64,000 nucleotides of DNA from Symbiodinium natans (GCA_905221605.1 CAJNDS010002361.1:303364-367363), one strand, 5' to 3'. Positions 12,331 through 24,200 are shown, counted from the stretch's first letter. Made by a program: numbers and translations. Notes: generated by a model not told the origin, from the letters alone.

Positions 12331-12927
12331 TTGCCTGTGTCATGTGTTTTTTCGCGAATCTATGCGGATCTTCATCGTGTGAGCTCGGTCATGACGGAGG
12401 CGATGACAAGTAACCATTCTCCTGGCTGCAGCCGTCAGGAAGTCGCGCTGACGAGATTAGCTCAAGCCGACGTCGTCTTCTCACAAGGGTGTTTGCATCC
12501 GATCTTGTCATTTGCCTGGCGTTGCGGCTTGACCGAGCTCCTTAGGTCATGGGCCAGCTCCTCGCAGCAATGGCATCCAAAGCTGAGCCTAAGGATCTTT
12601 TCTGCAGCAGCTCTGCCAGACTTGCAGCTGCCATTTGTGTCTTCATCATCACCATCATCATCATCAACCCTCGATGTGAGAATTGAATATTTGCCAGCAG
12701 CTTCGCTACTCAGATCAGACCTAGCGCGCTCCGTCCCCCCACATTTCAACACTTCTGCGCCTACAGCAGAATTCCAGTTCCAGTGTTCAAAAACGGGAGG
12801 TCCAAAAGCAAGGAGTTCTGATTGCAACCACTCCTATTGGTATTCGAGGGTCGACAATAGCCACCTAAAACATCGACCATTTCACCGCATAAATTCAGCC
12901 GCTTATACCCGAGCTTCTTCGCGTTAA
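12331..12927 (+). CDS. Open frame of 198 codons, uncertain
   Basis: The frame is open throughout and includes a plausible segment (WRCGLTELLRSWASSSQQWH) and a Ser-rich linker encoded by a short (CAT)n tract at 12,643-12,665. The minus strand also stays open here with an equally plausible protein, so strand and reality are undecided. No domain is recognised. Confidence 0.25.
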   Translation: MPVSCVFSRIYADLHRVSSVMTEAMTSNHSPGCSRQEVALTRLAQADVVFSQGCLHPILSFAWRCGLTELLRSWASSSQQWHPKLSLRIFSAAALPDLQLPFVSSSSPSSSSTLDVRIEYLPAASLLRSDLARSVPPHFNTSAPTAEFQFQCSKTGGPKARSSDCNHSYWYSRVDNSHLKHRPFHRINSAAYTRASSR

Positions 12928-14490
12928 CCGAGGGATTGGTTCATGCAGCTGGGCCGGCACTTCGAAGTGGTTTCGTATGTGCGCAGGGGTCGGGCTTTTG
13001 CCCCGCAGATCTTGTCACGAAGGGCTCCGTAAAAGGCCATGAACAAAGACACCACCCTGTTCCTGTTAGATTCTGTTAGCTTGTGCCCGGCATTGAACGG
13101 CATGGCGCCTGAAACGCACATGTTGTCATCAGGTTCTAGAGACTTTTACACCTGCTGAACATGATAGACCGGGTTCGCTTGCTAATTTGTTCATGCCACT
13201 TCCGAGTGAGTGAGTGGGTGAGTGAGTGAAATGGCCCACAGATGTCACTGCGGCCGACACCAGTAGAGCAGCAACCGACTTTCAGCAAGATAGAGTGAGA
13301 TTCCGCACTTAGCAGGAGATTGGTGCCAGGGCCAGCGAGGCCCTGGCGAGGATCATCGCAGCAGAGGTGGGCTGCATGTGTTCAGTTCCTTGCTTGGCTT
13401 TGACCGGCAAAAAGTTTGCCAGATAACATGGTGCAGGTGAAGCCCGACAGTGATGGCTCTTGCCTCAGAGTTGGAGGTGGAGATTGCTGATCAAGCTAAG
13501 TTAGTTGATTAATTAGTAATCAGTGTAGGCCACCCTGTTTTAAAGGTGGAAGTCCTACCCTCCATGAAGCTGGGGCCACCGCGGCCCCTGCCCCGAAGCC
13601 CGCCCAATCCCTGGAAGCCTTAAGGAGTTGATGGCTGAGTCTGCAGTGCGGGGGCAATCCACAAGGATCTCAAGCTCGCCTTAAGCGCTGGAGTTTGAAG
13701 CTTCTCCTGTTCTGGAGCTGCACCCTGATAACGCAGACATTCGTTGTTGAAGCCCAGGCTTCGCGACCCCTTCAAAAAGCGCGAAATATTAAATTGTGTA
13801 AGGAAGCCTTTTTTTTTGGGGGGGGGGGGGGTTACTTTACAGTTGATGGGGTGCAGAATTATACATGAGGGGGGGCATGGCAATCAGGGTTTGACATGAC
13901 CGAGTTTTGAAGCAATCTCTCGTGCAGTGGTGAGTAGGTGCCGGACCAAGAACAGATAGCAAACCAAGAAGAAGCTGGCTCATGATGTGGATTACCAATG
14001 ATGTGGTGGGAATCAAGCTGCGTGAGACTGCCTCCACAGAACGGTGTCGTGCCGATTCATCTGTTCTGACGTCTGTCACAGATCTGCCCCTCCCTTACCC
14101 CACCGACAATATTGTTGGACTCTCGAAAAACTTCTACCTCCCCTCCTGCTGTTCTTGTTTCTCCGTTTCGGAATGCAACACCACGCACTGCCCCTAGTTT
14201 GTGCCGTGAAGCTGCTTTCCACTAAGCCAGAAAGTGCTGATCCGTCCAAGTTGAAGGTTGCCTCTGCACAGCATGCCTTGACGTGAGAAAGCCCCAAGAG
14301 TTTACAGAGACCGAGACTCTGAGGTGGAGGCCCACCACCAGAGCAGCCCGTGCAGCTCCCGTCCGGCTCTACCGGTGCTTTGTGCGGGCTGTTTTTGGCA
14401 GCTTGCCGCGGAGAGGCCGAATCAAGCGTTGCCTTGTCGCCGTCAGGAAGTTGTTGGAGGGTTTCGCTGTTATTCGCTGTTGTTTTTCTT
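12928..14490. other. Spacer, no supported gene
   Basis: Only short ORFs are present. Notable simple features are a GAGT repeat at 13,206-13,228, a poly-T/poly-G junction at 13,809-13,831 and GC-rich clusters around 13,560-13,620. Nothing here has coding support. Confidence 0.35.
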
Positions 14491-15165
14491 CTCGATGATC
14501 GATGTCATCGTCATCTCGTCGTCGACGTCGTCGTCTCCTCGTCGACGTCATCGTCGTCGTTGCTATTGTGATTATTATTTCTATTATTCTTGTTACTATT
14601 ATTCGTATTATTATCATTATTGTTGTTATTATTGTTGCTGTTGCTGCCGCCGCCGCTGCTGTTCGTGTTCGTGTTCGTGTTTTGGTGGGTTTTGGTTGTT
14701 GGGTGTTGGTTGTCGGTTGTTTGTGGATATTTGTGGATGTTTGTGGTTGTTTGTTGGTTGTCTGTTGGTTGTTTGTTGGTTGCTTGTTGGCTGTTTGTTT
14801 GTTGTTTATGGTTGCTTGTGTTTGTTTGTGTTTGTGTTTGTTTGTGCTTATTTGTGGTTGTTTTTTGATTGTTTGTTGGCCGTTTGTTGGTCCTTTGTTG
14901 GTCGTTTGTGGCTGTTTGTGATTTTTGCGTTGTTTGTGGTTGTTTGTTGTTGGTTGTTGGTTTTTGTTGTTGTTGTTGTTTGTTAGTTAGTTGTGGTTGG
15001 TGGATGCTGGTGGTGCTGGTGGATGCTGGTGGTGCTGGTGGTGCTGGTGGTGCTGGTGATGGTGGTGGTGGTGGTGGTGGTGGTGTTGGTGGTTGTGTTG
15101 GTGTTGGTGTTGGGTGTTGGTGTTGGGTGTTGGGTGTTGGTGTTGGTGTCGTTGTTGGTTCCTTC
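14491..15165. repeat. Compound microsatellite (GTC)n, (ATT)n, (GTTTGTTGGTT)n, (GGTGCT)n
   Basis: Blocks run in order: GTC/CGT repeats (14,500-14,565), ATT/TTG repeats (14,570-14,660), TGTTCG, a long degenerate GTTTGTTGGTTG block (14,690-14,990), then GGTGCTGGTGGT and GGTGTTGG blocks. The long + strand ORFs across it, up to 220 codons, are repeat artefacts (runs of Tyr, Cys, Val, Gly). Confidence 0.95.
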
Positions 15166-15500
15166 TAATTAGTGTCGTTAATAAAGAGAGGGCTGGTCCT
15201 CCTTTTTGCCCGTAAGTACGGGACGGGGTCTTGTAAGCCTGACTTGGCCTTAGGTTTGAATGCCTGGCGTAAAGCCCGCGAATTACGGGACAGTTTCGGG
15301 ATTAGCCTTCGTGGTCGTCGGGGTTGGTAGCAGGCGCGGGTCCCTACACAGGGTGTCCCGAGATTGACGGGCCATGCCCGTTGTGTCTTGGTTGCTGTTG
15401 CTTGTTGCTTGCTGGTCGTGTGCTGTGAGTTGTTTGTTGTCTTTTTTGTTTTGTTGTCGGTGGCGCGGCCGCTGCCGCTGCTGCCGGTTGTAACTTCTGA
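15166..15500. other. Non-repetitive spacer between microsatellites
   Basis: A normal-composition stretch with GGGACGGGG and CGGGACAG words and a short GTTGCTTGTTG block at its right end. No ORF or RNA gene is recognised. Confidence 0.35.
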
Positions 15501-15516
15501 TGTTCCTTCTTGCTCA

Positions 15517-15562
<46 letters not shown>

Positions 15563-15690
15563 ATTATTGGTGGTGGTGGTGGTGGTGGTGGTGCTAGTGG
15601 TGGTGCTGGTGGTGGTGGTGGTGGTGGGGTTGGTGCTGGTGCTGGTGCTGGTGCTGCTGTCGTTGTGTTCGTCGTTGTGGTCGTCGTTGT
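15501..15690. repeat. (TGCTGT)n and (GGTGGT)n microsatellite
   Basis: TGCTGT is repeated about ten times (15,515-15,562), followed by GGT/GCT repeats to about 15,660 and GTCGTT to 15,690. It lies directly upstream of the coding-like exon pair at 15.8 kb. Confidence 0.95.
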
Positions 15691-15804
15691 GGTTTTATAC
15701 TGTAGGGCCGGCCGTTGTGGTGTCGTTGTGGTCATTGGCGGTCGTCGACGGAGTTGTGGTTGTGGCTCTTCCTCTTGTAGTCGTCCGTTATCGTCCCGCA
15801 CCAG

Positions 15805-16033
15805 TGTGCACTGGAGGCCGCCAGCAAAGAAATCGTGCCACAATTGATGGCGCAACTGGCCTCGAACGAGGTGCCGCAAAGCTGTCAACACACCTGAATG
15901 CACAGCTTGTGTTCAGGTCTGCAGAGCTCCACCAAGTTTTGTCTGTGCTTGAGGTCATAGAGGCAAAGCAAGCTGCTGAGGCAATTCTTGCGCTGGTTGG
16001 AGCCATTCATCCATCTTCTATGCTGCAAATTGC
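15805..16033 (+). CDS. Two candidate exons of an unidentified helical protein
   Basis: Segment one (15,805-15,872), after a CCAG acceptor, reads LEAASKEIVPQLMAQLASNE. Segment two (15,917 onward) reads SAELHQVLSVLEVIEAKQAA and continues AEAILALVGAIHP. Ending segment one at GAGGT with a GC donor (GCCGCA) restores a Val codon and keeps phase with segment two; the implied intron is only 44 nt, so the splice is provisional. The peptide is amphipathic and Leu/Ala-rich like a helical solenoid. Function unknown. Confidence 0.4.
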
Positions 16034-16082
16034 TTGTGCTGGGGTCGCATTCCCAAGTGAAGCACATGCAAGTTGGGAGTAG

Positions 16083-17340
16083 TTCGGGAGCACGAGAAGT
16101 GAGCAAAGTCTTGGAGTGTCATCTCAGTGCGAGGTGTGTGGACAATATGTGCATACAACTGGCAGCTACTTGTAATTTCCATCCACACGCAAGGCATAAA
16201 AGGCAAACGAACAACATATAAGTGCACAAAGCCATGCCATCATCACTAGTTGTGCTTGGCAGGCCCACTTGGCTGTGCATGGTTCATGGAATGTCAGGAT
16301 TTGTTTGCGCTGTTCGATCAAGTCAAACCACGTGGACCACGAGGGTAATCGAAATGCGAACGTCGCGAGTCGCGACGCTCAAGGTACCAAAGACAGAGGC
16401 GTGACAGGCAGCTAGAAGCATCCATGGGAGGGCACCGGTATCAACTCCAATGAGAAGCGCCGGAGTGGAGCGCTTGCATCGGGTTGGCTTAAAGTTTGCC
16501 TCAGTTGTCGTATAAAAGCTGTTGCTTGACATGCGCGCTCAGACCCTTTCTTATTTTGCTGATGAGTTCTTATTGATGTGTTTCTTGTCGTTTCCTATTT
16601 CATGTGCGAAATTGGAATTTTGTGCACCGGTGGGAACGGAGATTATGCTGGGAATGCTGTTTAAAACATCCCTTCACGCCCATGCCTGACTGATGATTGC
16701 GTCCATGCTAGTAGAGATTACTAGAGCATCCAGAGCATCCCTTGCTTGGTCAGGGCATCCATGCCCCAAATGGCGTTCACGTTAACAGAGCGCCCCTTGG
16801 CCAGCGACGCCCTTCAGCAGCCTAAATCCAATGATATGAGGTAAGTCCTGTTTTAGTGTGGTTGGTGCGTGTATAAATATAGCGCCGTAGCGTTCCTGAA
16901 GAAACCTTTGGCAAGTGTACAGCAATATTACATATTTGCAAAATGCTGACACCACCCCCACCCCCTCCTGTTTTTCCTGGGCCACCTAGAGGTGTGACGC
17001 CTGCAAACGAAAAGTCAAACCAAAACAACAAGTCTGCTTCACTAGTATCGAAACCCAGAAACCAAAAGAATAAAAAAACAAAAACTGAGCCTGAGCACAT
17101 GATACCGGGTCCTGGAGACTAGTCTTGATTCGTGTTGGCAATTTGGTTTGGGAGGGGAGGAATCTACGAGTATACTATAATGTGATCCTTGCATGGAGCT
17201 TCTGGAGACCCTGGTGGCCCGAAGCTAGTACCAAAACAAAAATCTACCTGACATACGTGTCATGTACACGCCGAACAAAAGTACCGTGGTGCACGACACG
17301 AGATCCGAAGTGAAGTGCCTTATCCTTCTCCATACCTTTC
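16083..17340. other. Spacer, no supported gene
   Basis: ORFs are short and inconsistent. The interval 16,660-16,760 repeats GCATCC words. No coding exon or RNA gene is recognised. Confidence 0.35.
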
Positions 17341-18220
17341 TTCTCTTCTCTCGCTCTCTGCTCTTCTCTTCTCTTCTCTTCTCTTCTCTTCTCTTCTCTT
17401 CTCTTCTCTTCTCTTCTCTTCTCTTCTCTTCTCTTCTCTTCTCTTCTCTTCTCTTCTCTTCTTTCTCTCTCTATCCTCCTCTCTCTCTCTCTCTCCTTCT
17501 CTTCTTTCTCTCTCTCTCTCTCTCGCCTCCTCTCTCTCTCTCTCCTTCTCTCTCTCCCTCTCTGTCTCTTCTAACTCTCTCTCGCTCTCATCTCTCTCTG
17601 TCTCTCTCTCTCTCTCTTTCTCTTCTCTCGTCTCCTCGCTCTTGCTCTCTCTCTCTCTCTTTCTGTCTCTCCTTCTCTCTCTCTCTCTCTTTCTCTCTCT
17701 CCTTCTCTCTCTCTTTCTTTCTCTCTCTCTCTCTCGTTTTTCTCTGTCTCTCTCTCTGGCTCTCGGTCTTGTTTTGTTCTTCTCTCGCACCCTCTCTTTC
17801 TTACCTCCCTCTTACTTGGTTCTCGCTCTCATCACTCTTTTGTCTTTCTCTTCTCTCTTTTTGCTCTCTCTCTCTCTCTCTCTTTCTTGCTCCCTCTCGT
17901 GATCTTTCTTATCTCTCTCACTCATCTTTCTCCAACTTTATCTCTCTCACATCTTTGTCCTCTCCTCTCATCTCTGTCTTATCTCTCTCTCTCTCTCTGT
18001 TCCTCTCTGGCTCTCCTCTCTCTTTCTCTCTGTTTCTCCTTCTTTTTTATCTCTGATTCATTTCTGTTTCTATTTCCGTCGCTCTCGCTTTCTAATCTTT
18101 CTCTTGGCCCTTTTTAGCCCTCGACTCGCACCTCTCTCTCACGGATCTCTCCTTTCTCTTCTTGCCTCTCGCTCTCTCTCTCTCTCTCTGATCTCTCCTT
18201 CTCTCTTTCAACAAATCCCT
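17341..18220. repeat. (TTCTC)n pentamer array and long CT-rich tract
   Basis: About 20 tandem TTCTC units (17,363-17,460) pass into roughly 750 bp of imperfect (CT)n with GTCT, CCTT and GCTC interruptions. The strand bias is extreme (pyrimidine on +). Long Ser/Leu-rich frames on + and Arg/Glu-rich frames on - are artefacts. Confidence 0.95.
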
Positions 18221-18640
18221 GTATGTATGGTTAACAAACCCATTCCTGTGGATCCTTTCAGCCATGTGAGACAGAACTGTATGGTCAACGAATCCATTCC
18301 ATGCCAAAAAAATGCATTTAGGGTATCAAGGGGGGTCTCCGCAACTACAGCTCGATTCGCGCCACCGCGGACGGCGCTTTGCACTTCCGAGCATCTCCGA
18401 ATGCTTGGCGAACACAAAACACAACAAACAGGACAATGCTACCATATGTATATATATATACATATCTTTATAGAGATCTGTTGTGGGTTGTTTTTAACCC
18501 TACCTCATATGCCAAGCACACGGGCGGCAAGTTAGCCGCTTACCAGGTTTTTCTATCCGCTCACAGGCAACACTGCTCCTGTAAACTGCACTGTGCATGT
18601 ACAAGCCATGGCTCTTCCTGCAACATAGTCGGAGAACATC
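18221..18640. other. Spacer, no supported gene
   Basis: Contains two related GTATGGTTAACAAACCCATTCC-like words (18,225 and 18,279) forming a short imperfect direct repeat. No coding evidence. Confidence 0.35.
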
Positions 18641-18849
18641 GGAGAACCGACCCTCAACAGTCCTGTATGGCAGGGCTTCACAAGAAGCGAGCAGGAATGC
18701 AAGCTCGCAGTAGATGGAGTTGGCTGGTTGGCACTTGCCCCGTCCCTAGCAGCCCGAGCAGAGAAGCATGATGTAATCAGAGTGGTGCTTATCCCGCGGG
18801 TCATTGCCACAAGGCCAAGATATTGTCTCCAAATGATACAGTAAAAGAC
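18641..18849 (+). CDS. Candidate exon with a DGVGWLAL motif
   Basis: After an ACATAG acceptor the frame reads GEPTLNSPVWQGFTRSEQE, then CKLAVDGVGWLALAPSL, then DVIRVVLIPRVIATRPRY, and stops near 18,842. The composition is strongly coding-like. The order of a hydrophobic-Asp-Gly-x-Gly-Trp-x-Ala-Leu strand followed by a second beta-like strand recalls the C-terminal region of YqeH/NOA1-type circularly permuted GTPases (GLGWVxx pattern). That similarity is weak, and no GTPase motif was found nearby. Treat the family as unassigned. Confidence 0.4.
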
Positions 18850-19630
18850 TTGCCAGCCGCACTTGTCGAAGCAGGCCTGAGAACTGCAGTTTTGAAGCAG
18901 ACAGGAGATGTGTCAATAGTTTGTTGCCTGCGAAGGTTCATGCGTGCTGCATGTCTCAGCAAAGCGGAGTAGAAAAAGCCCACGTTGCATTCAAACTCAC
19001 CCAGATAAGTCCATGCCGAAACAGGCGCAATACGGGCCGCCGCCAGTATCATGGCACGCTTCATCGGGGACAGCATGGTTCAACTGCCAAGTTCTTAGAC
19101 GGTTTTCGCGACGGTGGGCACGTACTTGGCTCTGCACATGTTCACTACCGAGGACCGGGATTGAGGCCATGAGTTGACCTCAGTTCGCTCGAGACCGCTT
19201 GTGTTGTTAAAGAGGCGAGGTGTGAGAGTGTACAGGCATGCGGCATGTGCAGACCATTCGGCAAAAATTGATGAAAGTCCGCTTTGCGACGGCAGCTATC
19301 TGCGGGATCCAATGTTTTGACGAGGTCGAGTTTGGTCGGCAACAGATGGGTGTGGGGCCTGTTCATTCCACACCATCCCACCTCGAGTTCGATCGACAAG
19401 CATGTTGATCCATCAAGTAGAAAATGAGCCGCAGGCTGGATTGCGTGCATTTGCGGATGTTGGTGGCATGGAGCCCTTTGCCAGCATTTGCCAGCGCAAC
19501 TCACATCGCAGAGTTTTTTTTCTCTCTATCTGCCTCTGCACGAACATAGGCTTTCATAGCTAGGCGCTATCGGCGGAAAGCTAATTTAGATCTGTGTCAG
19601 GCGATACAGATCGAGTGTGGTGGCTTTTCG
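18850..19630. other. Spacer or introns, no supported exon
   Basis: No segment stands out as coding on either strand beyond short ORFs. A T-run followed by CTCTCTATC lies at 19,517-19,530. Confidence 0.35.
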
Positions 19631-19645
19631 GTTTGTTTCATTCCG

Positions 19646-19981
19646 GTGGCGTTCGGCCTTTCTGGCTTTAGAGTGCAGTGGCCTCAAAGCCTGACAGTCG
19701 GCAGAGTTCTCTGTTGGGATCTGTCCTACAATGGGGAACTGGCTGCCACTTCAGTTTGCCCGGGAGACGTCAGTTGGGAATGTCTCGGAAGTGCCAAGCG
19801 TACTGTATTGCAGGTGGCACACGTAATGGTGCGCAAAGTCACGTGTGTAGGCACAGAAAGGCTCAGCATCAGCATCATGATCTTGATTTTAAGTTTTTCA
19901 TGTCGCCACACCTTGAGCTTCAACAGCAGCAATAAACTAGTGCAGCCGGTGCCGGGTTCTGCACCGGCCCTCAACATCTAG
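19646..19981 (+). CDS. Open frame of 111 codons, uncertain
   Basis: The frame includes VGRVLCWDLSYNGELAATS and HVMVRKVTCVGTERLSI and ends at a TAG near 19,981. The first stretch looks like a beta-rich domain and is vaguely WD-repeat-like, but one unit is not enough to call a domain. Minus-strand ORFs also cross here. Confidence 0.3.
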   Translation: MAFGLSGFRVQWPQSLTVGRVLCWDLSYNGELAATSVCPGDVSWECLGSAKRTVLQVAHVMVRKVTCVGTERLSISIMILILSFSCRHTLSFNSSNKLVQPVPGSAPALNI

Positions 19982-20276
19982 CACGAGCCCCCTCAGCTTT
20001 GCCAGAAAAGTCTTGAACATTGCTGCGTCCCAGTTGGGGGGGCCGGGTCGGGTGCCGCCTTCCCATAACTACTGGCATCCTACTGCATCCTACTGTCACA
20101 CGCCGCGCATGGCCCGGGAGGCATGATCGCGTGCAGCAGGAAACGCATTCGAAGCATTTAGGCTTCCGCACAGGACCCCTTCAAAACCTGTGCGCCTTCG
20201 AAGTCTTAAAGCTTCTAGCAACCCGCCAGTGACGAGAAAGTATTGCTGAGATCTACTGAGGCGAGTAGAGGAAGCA

Positions 20277-20684
20277 ATGCGACACCATGGGCAAGATGCG
20301 TTAATACAAACCAAGGCCAGCAAGCAAAAGCATGTTCAAATAGTGTCAGGCGAATTGCAAAGAGCACCTGTCAGGGCGTGCGGGCGCTCGGCAGCGGGGT
20401 TCAGTGGCCACAAGATGTACAAGAACGAGCCCGCTATTCCCATAGGCACCCGAATGCCTTTCGAAGAATTGGTTGAGGGACCCTTTCGTGCTCGCAGGCG
20501 CGCCATTGAGCTGACAAAGACTGTCCGAACCTCGATTCCATAGAGCTCGATTCCGTAGAGCAGTTTGCAGTCTTCTGTCCATGCCATGGGCAGATTTGTA
20601 CAGGCAATGTCCCAGCACGGCATGGATGCAGAGCTGCAGATTGCCGCTCTTGAGGCAGCTGATCCTGATTCTCTCCACCCATAA
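20277..20684 (+). CDS. Candidate exons of an unidentified gene
   Basis: Two coding-like segments lie in tandem. About 20,400-20,540 reads GHKMYKNEPAIPIGTRMPFE, then ELVEGPFRARRRAIELTKTV. From about 20,590 to the TAA at 20,682-20,684, after a GGGCAG acceptor, it reads FVQAMSQHGMDAELQIAALE and then AADPDSLHP. The second frame looks like a true C-terminus. Antisense ORFs of similar length exist but have poorer composition. Family not recognised. Confidence 0.4.
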
Positions 20685-22224
20685 ATTGAGCACCTTTGCT
20701 GAGTGCATGCCCAGTCTGTATTCGCATGTGCTATCATGTGCTCGTAAGAGTCGCTTAGCAGCTGATAAGCTACTGAAAATGGGATCTGGGCCTGGCTGGT
20801 TTTGGATCCATTTGGATATATTTGGATCCTCCAAAGTTTTTTCTTGTGTACTTCTGAATCTCCCGTTCATCTGTGCTGCCAGTTGCTGCCATGCGGCCGC
20901 GCTTGGCTTTCGCATTGCAAAGTCCTTTTTTGAGCAAAAGCTTCGTCAGGACATGTCAGGACATCAGATTTATGCTGCTGCACTGCTGCTGCTATCGAAG
21001 GACCCAAAACAAGGTCACTCCAAGCAAAGTTGTGAGCGAATGTTAGAGACCTTTAGCCGCTTTAGCCGCCAACTGCCTGAACTCGCCGCGGACCTGAGCC
21101 CATCTCGACCGCCACACGCTAATCTCAGCTGTCGCCTCACATTGCGGCAAAATGCGGCGAACATGGCCGCACAACGACGGTGGCAGAACCCCGAAGTTGA
21201 GTCAGGTATCATAGTGTTTGTGCTTCGTGCTTTTCTTCGAAAGGCAAAAGTGTAATGCATGTGCGCAATATACGTGTGTGCAACGACGCGGTGGTGGATG
21301 CGCACACGTGGGGACATGCTGCCGTGAGACCGTGAGACCCGCAGAGTGGCGAGCAAGATAGACGTGTGAATCGTTCCAGGCGCTTGCCAAGTATTTGGAC
21401 AAGACTAGATGTGCCAGCAGCTCGGTTCTGCACATGTTGGAGTTCTGTGGCGTTCTCCACCACTTCAGGTTTCTGAAATCAAAGACGGCGGAGGCGATCT
21501 GCAACGAGGCTTGATCCCAGATGCTCCCAACCTGCAAAAGTGTGGCAGGCGAAGGCCTTGTGAAAATGATGATGACTACTCACCATGCAAATGCAAAGGC
21601 CGGGAAATTCACGTTGCGACTTGCAAGTTGCCTATAAAGCTCTGTTTGCTGTGCTGAGCCGTTGAGGTTCAGCAGTGGGGTCGGCACGTGCTCTCTGGCG
21701 TCGGTGCGTGCGACTTAACTGACAGCGACAAAGCTTGACAAATCTTCGACCATGCTCGAACAGCATCTCAGCACCTTGAGATATTAACAAACGTGTTGAA
21801 AGGCGGATCCCAACTGGGCGCCAAAGACGAGCGCGGGGGCGAGCTGACATGTGCGCATGAGCGCGTTCAGTAGTGCTTGTGGCTGCTTAGCCTGCCACAG
21901 TGCAACATTTATTGGCTTCATTTGGAAATAGTTCTGGGAAGTTTTGTTTGTGGCCTTCTCGTGCTCTTTGTGAGCCAACATGGCGAAGCCACTTCGACTG
22001 CAATGCCACTGCGCTTCTCACACCGAAATGGAGCCACCCGCATCAAACACTTTCTTTTGTCCCGCCATGTCCCTCATGCGCCATTGGCTTCTAGAAAATG
22101 CAGCTTGCAATCACCCCTTCGAGTTGCCAGATACGTAGGCTCCTGTAGAATTCGTCGTGTATGTCGTGCAGATTTAGGCTCCAAAACAGTTGGAAGAAAC
22201 CTGACACGGACATCATGGTCATAG
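20685..22224. other. Spacer or introns, no clear exon
   Basis: A frame near 21,050-21,200 (FSRQLPELAADLSPSRPP) may be coding but has no splice support. The remainder holds only scattered short ORFs. Confidence 0.3.
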
Positions 22225-22230
22225 TGAGTC

Positions 22231-22479
22231 ATGCTGACGCTGGAGAAGCTTTTTTCCGAGAAAGATCCAACTGAATGGTTTCCTCAAAGCCTGGAGCAGA
22301 GAAACACTGTACTTCTACGAATTCCATGCTCTTTTCTCTATCGTCCACACGCACTAGACCCCTCCAATTTTGAGACTCCCCATGTCCAGCTCTGCAGATG
22401 CGTTGCAGCGCCCTGGCTGCCGTCAGTACCGTATTTGAGGAGTTGTGAACTTTTTACAATCGAGCTTCGTTCAATATAA
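22231..22479 (+). CDS. Candidate exon starting with ATG
   Basis: From an ATG at 22,231 the frame reads MLTLEKLFSEKDPTEWFPQS and then LEQRNTVLLRIPCSFLYRP, open to about 22,479. The first 40 residues are convincingly protein-like; the latter half is less so. A donor may lie inside. Immediately downstream (22,450-22,520) there is an imperfect inverted repeat built on CGAGCTTCGTTCAATAT / ATATTGAACGAAGCTCG. Confidence 0.35.
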   Translation: MLTLEKLFSEKDPTEWFPQSLEQRNTVLLRIPCSFLYRPHALDPSNFETPHVQLCRCVAAPWLPSVPYLRSCELFTIELRSI

Positions 22480-22520
22480 ATTCAACAAAGCTTTCTAGAA
22501 TAAATATTGAACGAAGCTCG
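22455..22520. repeat. Inverted repeat ATCGAGCTTCGTTCAATAT
   Basis: CGAGCTTCGTTCAATATAAA at 22,461-22,480 is mirrored by ATAAATATTGAACGAAGCTCG at 22,500-22,520. The arms are about 17 bp and the spacer about 24 bp. It could be a transcript hairpin, a small terminator-like fold or the relic of a small inverted-repeat element. Confidence 0.6.
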
Positions 22521-22589
22521 AGGTGTGGTCTCCTGACGCGGATTTCTCCGCCTCTCCCAGACCCCACGACGGTAGAACATGGCGGGGAA

Positions 22590-23050
22590 AGGGGGGGGGG
22601 GGGTGGGGGGTGGGAGGTGAGCCAACAAAAAACATCAAAAATGAATAATGTAGCTATAAAGCCACGGCAGAGAGAAAGAAAGAGAGAGAGAGAGAGAGAG
22701 ATTGAGCTTGCTTGCGCTGTGTTGAAGTCGCAGGATGCCCAGCAAAGGGGGGACTTAATTCATGGGTGGGGAACATCTCCCGAGCCAATCCGAGTACCAT
22801 GCATGTTTTTTTCCGCCCCTGCCTGCCTTTTCCTACAAAGTGGGGGTTTTACGATCACTGCCGGGGAAGGGGAGTTGGCAAGTAGTCCCGTTGGGGGGCC
22901 TAATTTGGGACAAAAACCCCCCTCCCACAGAGCCGTCTGAACGCACACGGCCTCCATTCACCGAGCAGCCCCAAAGACAGGGGCGGGCGATGACGCCCGG
23001 GGGTTCGCCCCCATGCCCCTAGAAAGAAAGAAAGAAAGAAAGAGAGAAAG
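22590..23050 (+). mobile_element. Retroposon copy with (AG)n start and hairpin/AAAG tail
   Basis: A poly-G run (22,590-22,615) precedes a short interval and an (AG)n block (22,674-22,701). About 275 bp of G/C-run-rich sequence follows. The unit ends in GGGCGATGACGCCCGGGGG, TTCGCCCCCATGCCCC, then (AGAA)n to 23,050. The tail follows the common plan of the tails at 6.1, 6.5, 28.7, 30.6 and 31.4 kb. No RT or promoter box was identified, so it may be a SINE or a 5'-truncated LINE. Confidence 0.5.
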
Positions 23051-24200
23051 CTAATACAAATACTATACCAAAGAAAACATACTACCCCCAAGGATCCGCA
23101 ACTGCATCTGCTCATCCATCGCGCTATCCATCTTGTTTGTGTGGTTTATACAACATACCGCAAGGACCGTCAAAACCGATGCATTCTTGATGAACAATCT
23201 GAACACGGGCACTGGGCTCCAGGCTCATGTGCAGAGCACCCCTAGCCCAGAATTTCGAGAGTCCCTGACGTTCTGAACGTACACCTTAAACCCCAAACCC
23301 CGAGACTCTGCGCCGTCAACTCATGGGGGTTGGAAGGGGGGGCATGGATTAGGTCCTTGGACCTTTGAGTAGGACCAAGGTCCCTAACCGGGCAGTAAGT
23401 TAAGGTGATATCGGTTTGGGTACGGCCCTAGGGATCAGGATGTGTTGGAAAACGGTTCAAGGTTTAAGGTTTGCGGGTAGTGGGTTTTTTTCACGAGGAA
23501 GGGCGAGTGAGGGTGGGGTAGGGGGAGTCGGAATGACACGAACACAGCAACAAGGTTTTTGGATACCGATGTTCACTACTTGTTAAAGGCTTCATCGCAA
23601 GTCCGTTAAGCTGCTTAACTGACAAGTTCGAAATTTACAACACGGCCCTTTAGTTAGCTGAATAGGGAAGTAATTTCATGGTAGACTTAATAACTTTGGG
23701 CTAGTTATTTGTTGCATGTGTGGGCTCAGTGTGTGACCAACAAGCCGCTTCCATTTTTCATGATGCTTGTCTTACTTGATGCACGATAAAGTGAGTTGTA
23801 CCCATGATTGATTGCGCTATTCACCGACCTGTGAATTGTTAATCATGGAGTAGGTTTACACATAATCGTGACAAACTATCATTCCTACACTGGTCCTACA
23901 CGGCCTTTCATCCAAGTATATAATGGGTAAGAGCTGGAGCTCAGCCGCTGTGTTAGTTTTGAGGGTGTTAGTCTCGAACGCCGATGCTGATTTAGTAGCT
24001 ATCCTTCATTCTCTTCCAAAAAATTCTCGGCCACATAGAGCATTATGCCAGCGTAGACCCCAAAGAGTGAGCACATGGGGACACGCAGGGCATCGGAGGG
24101 CAGCTTCATGGGTCACGAAGAACGACTTCATCCACTGGAGCACCAAACGTCCTCCGCGCAGCACTACGTTTGTACTACAAAAGTCGACCCTTTCGAGCCA
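23051..24200. other. Spacer, no supported gene
   Basis: Rich in stops on both strands and moderately AT-rich from 23,560 to 23,900. No feature is recognised apart from ACCCCAAACCCCGAG telomere-like words near 23,288. Confidence 0.35.

Noticed and set aside
15364-15903. Cys-, Trp- and Val-rich + ORFs
   Set aside because: Products of (TGCTGT)n and (GGTGGT)n repeats; only the segment from 15,805 onward has normal composition.
17262-18117. Ser/Leu-rich + ORF and Arg/Glu-rich - ORF
   Set aside because: Translation of a CT-rich microsatellite; open in three frames with no non-repeat core.
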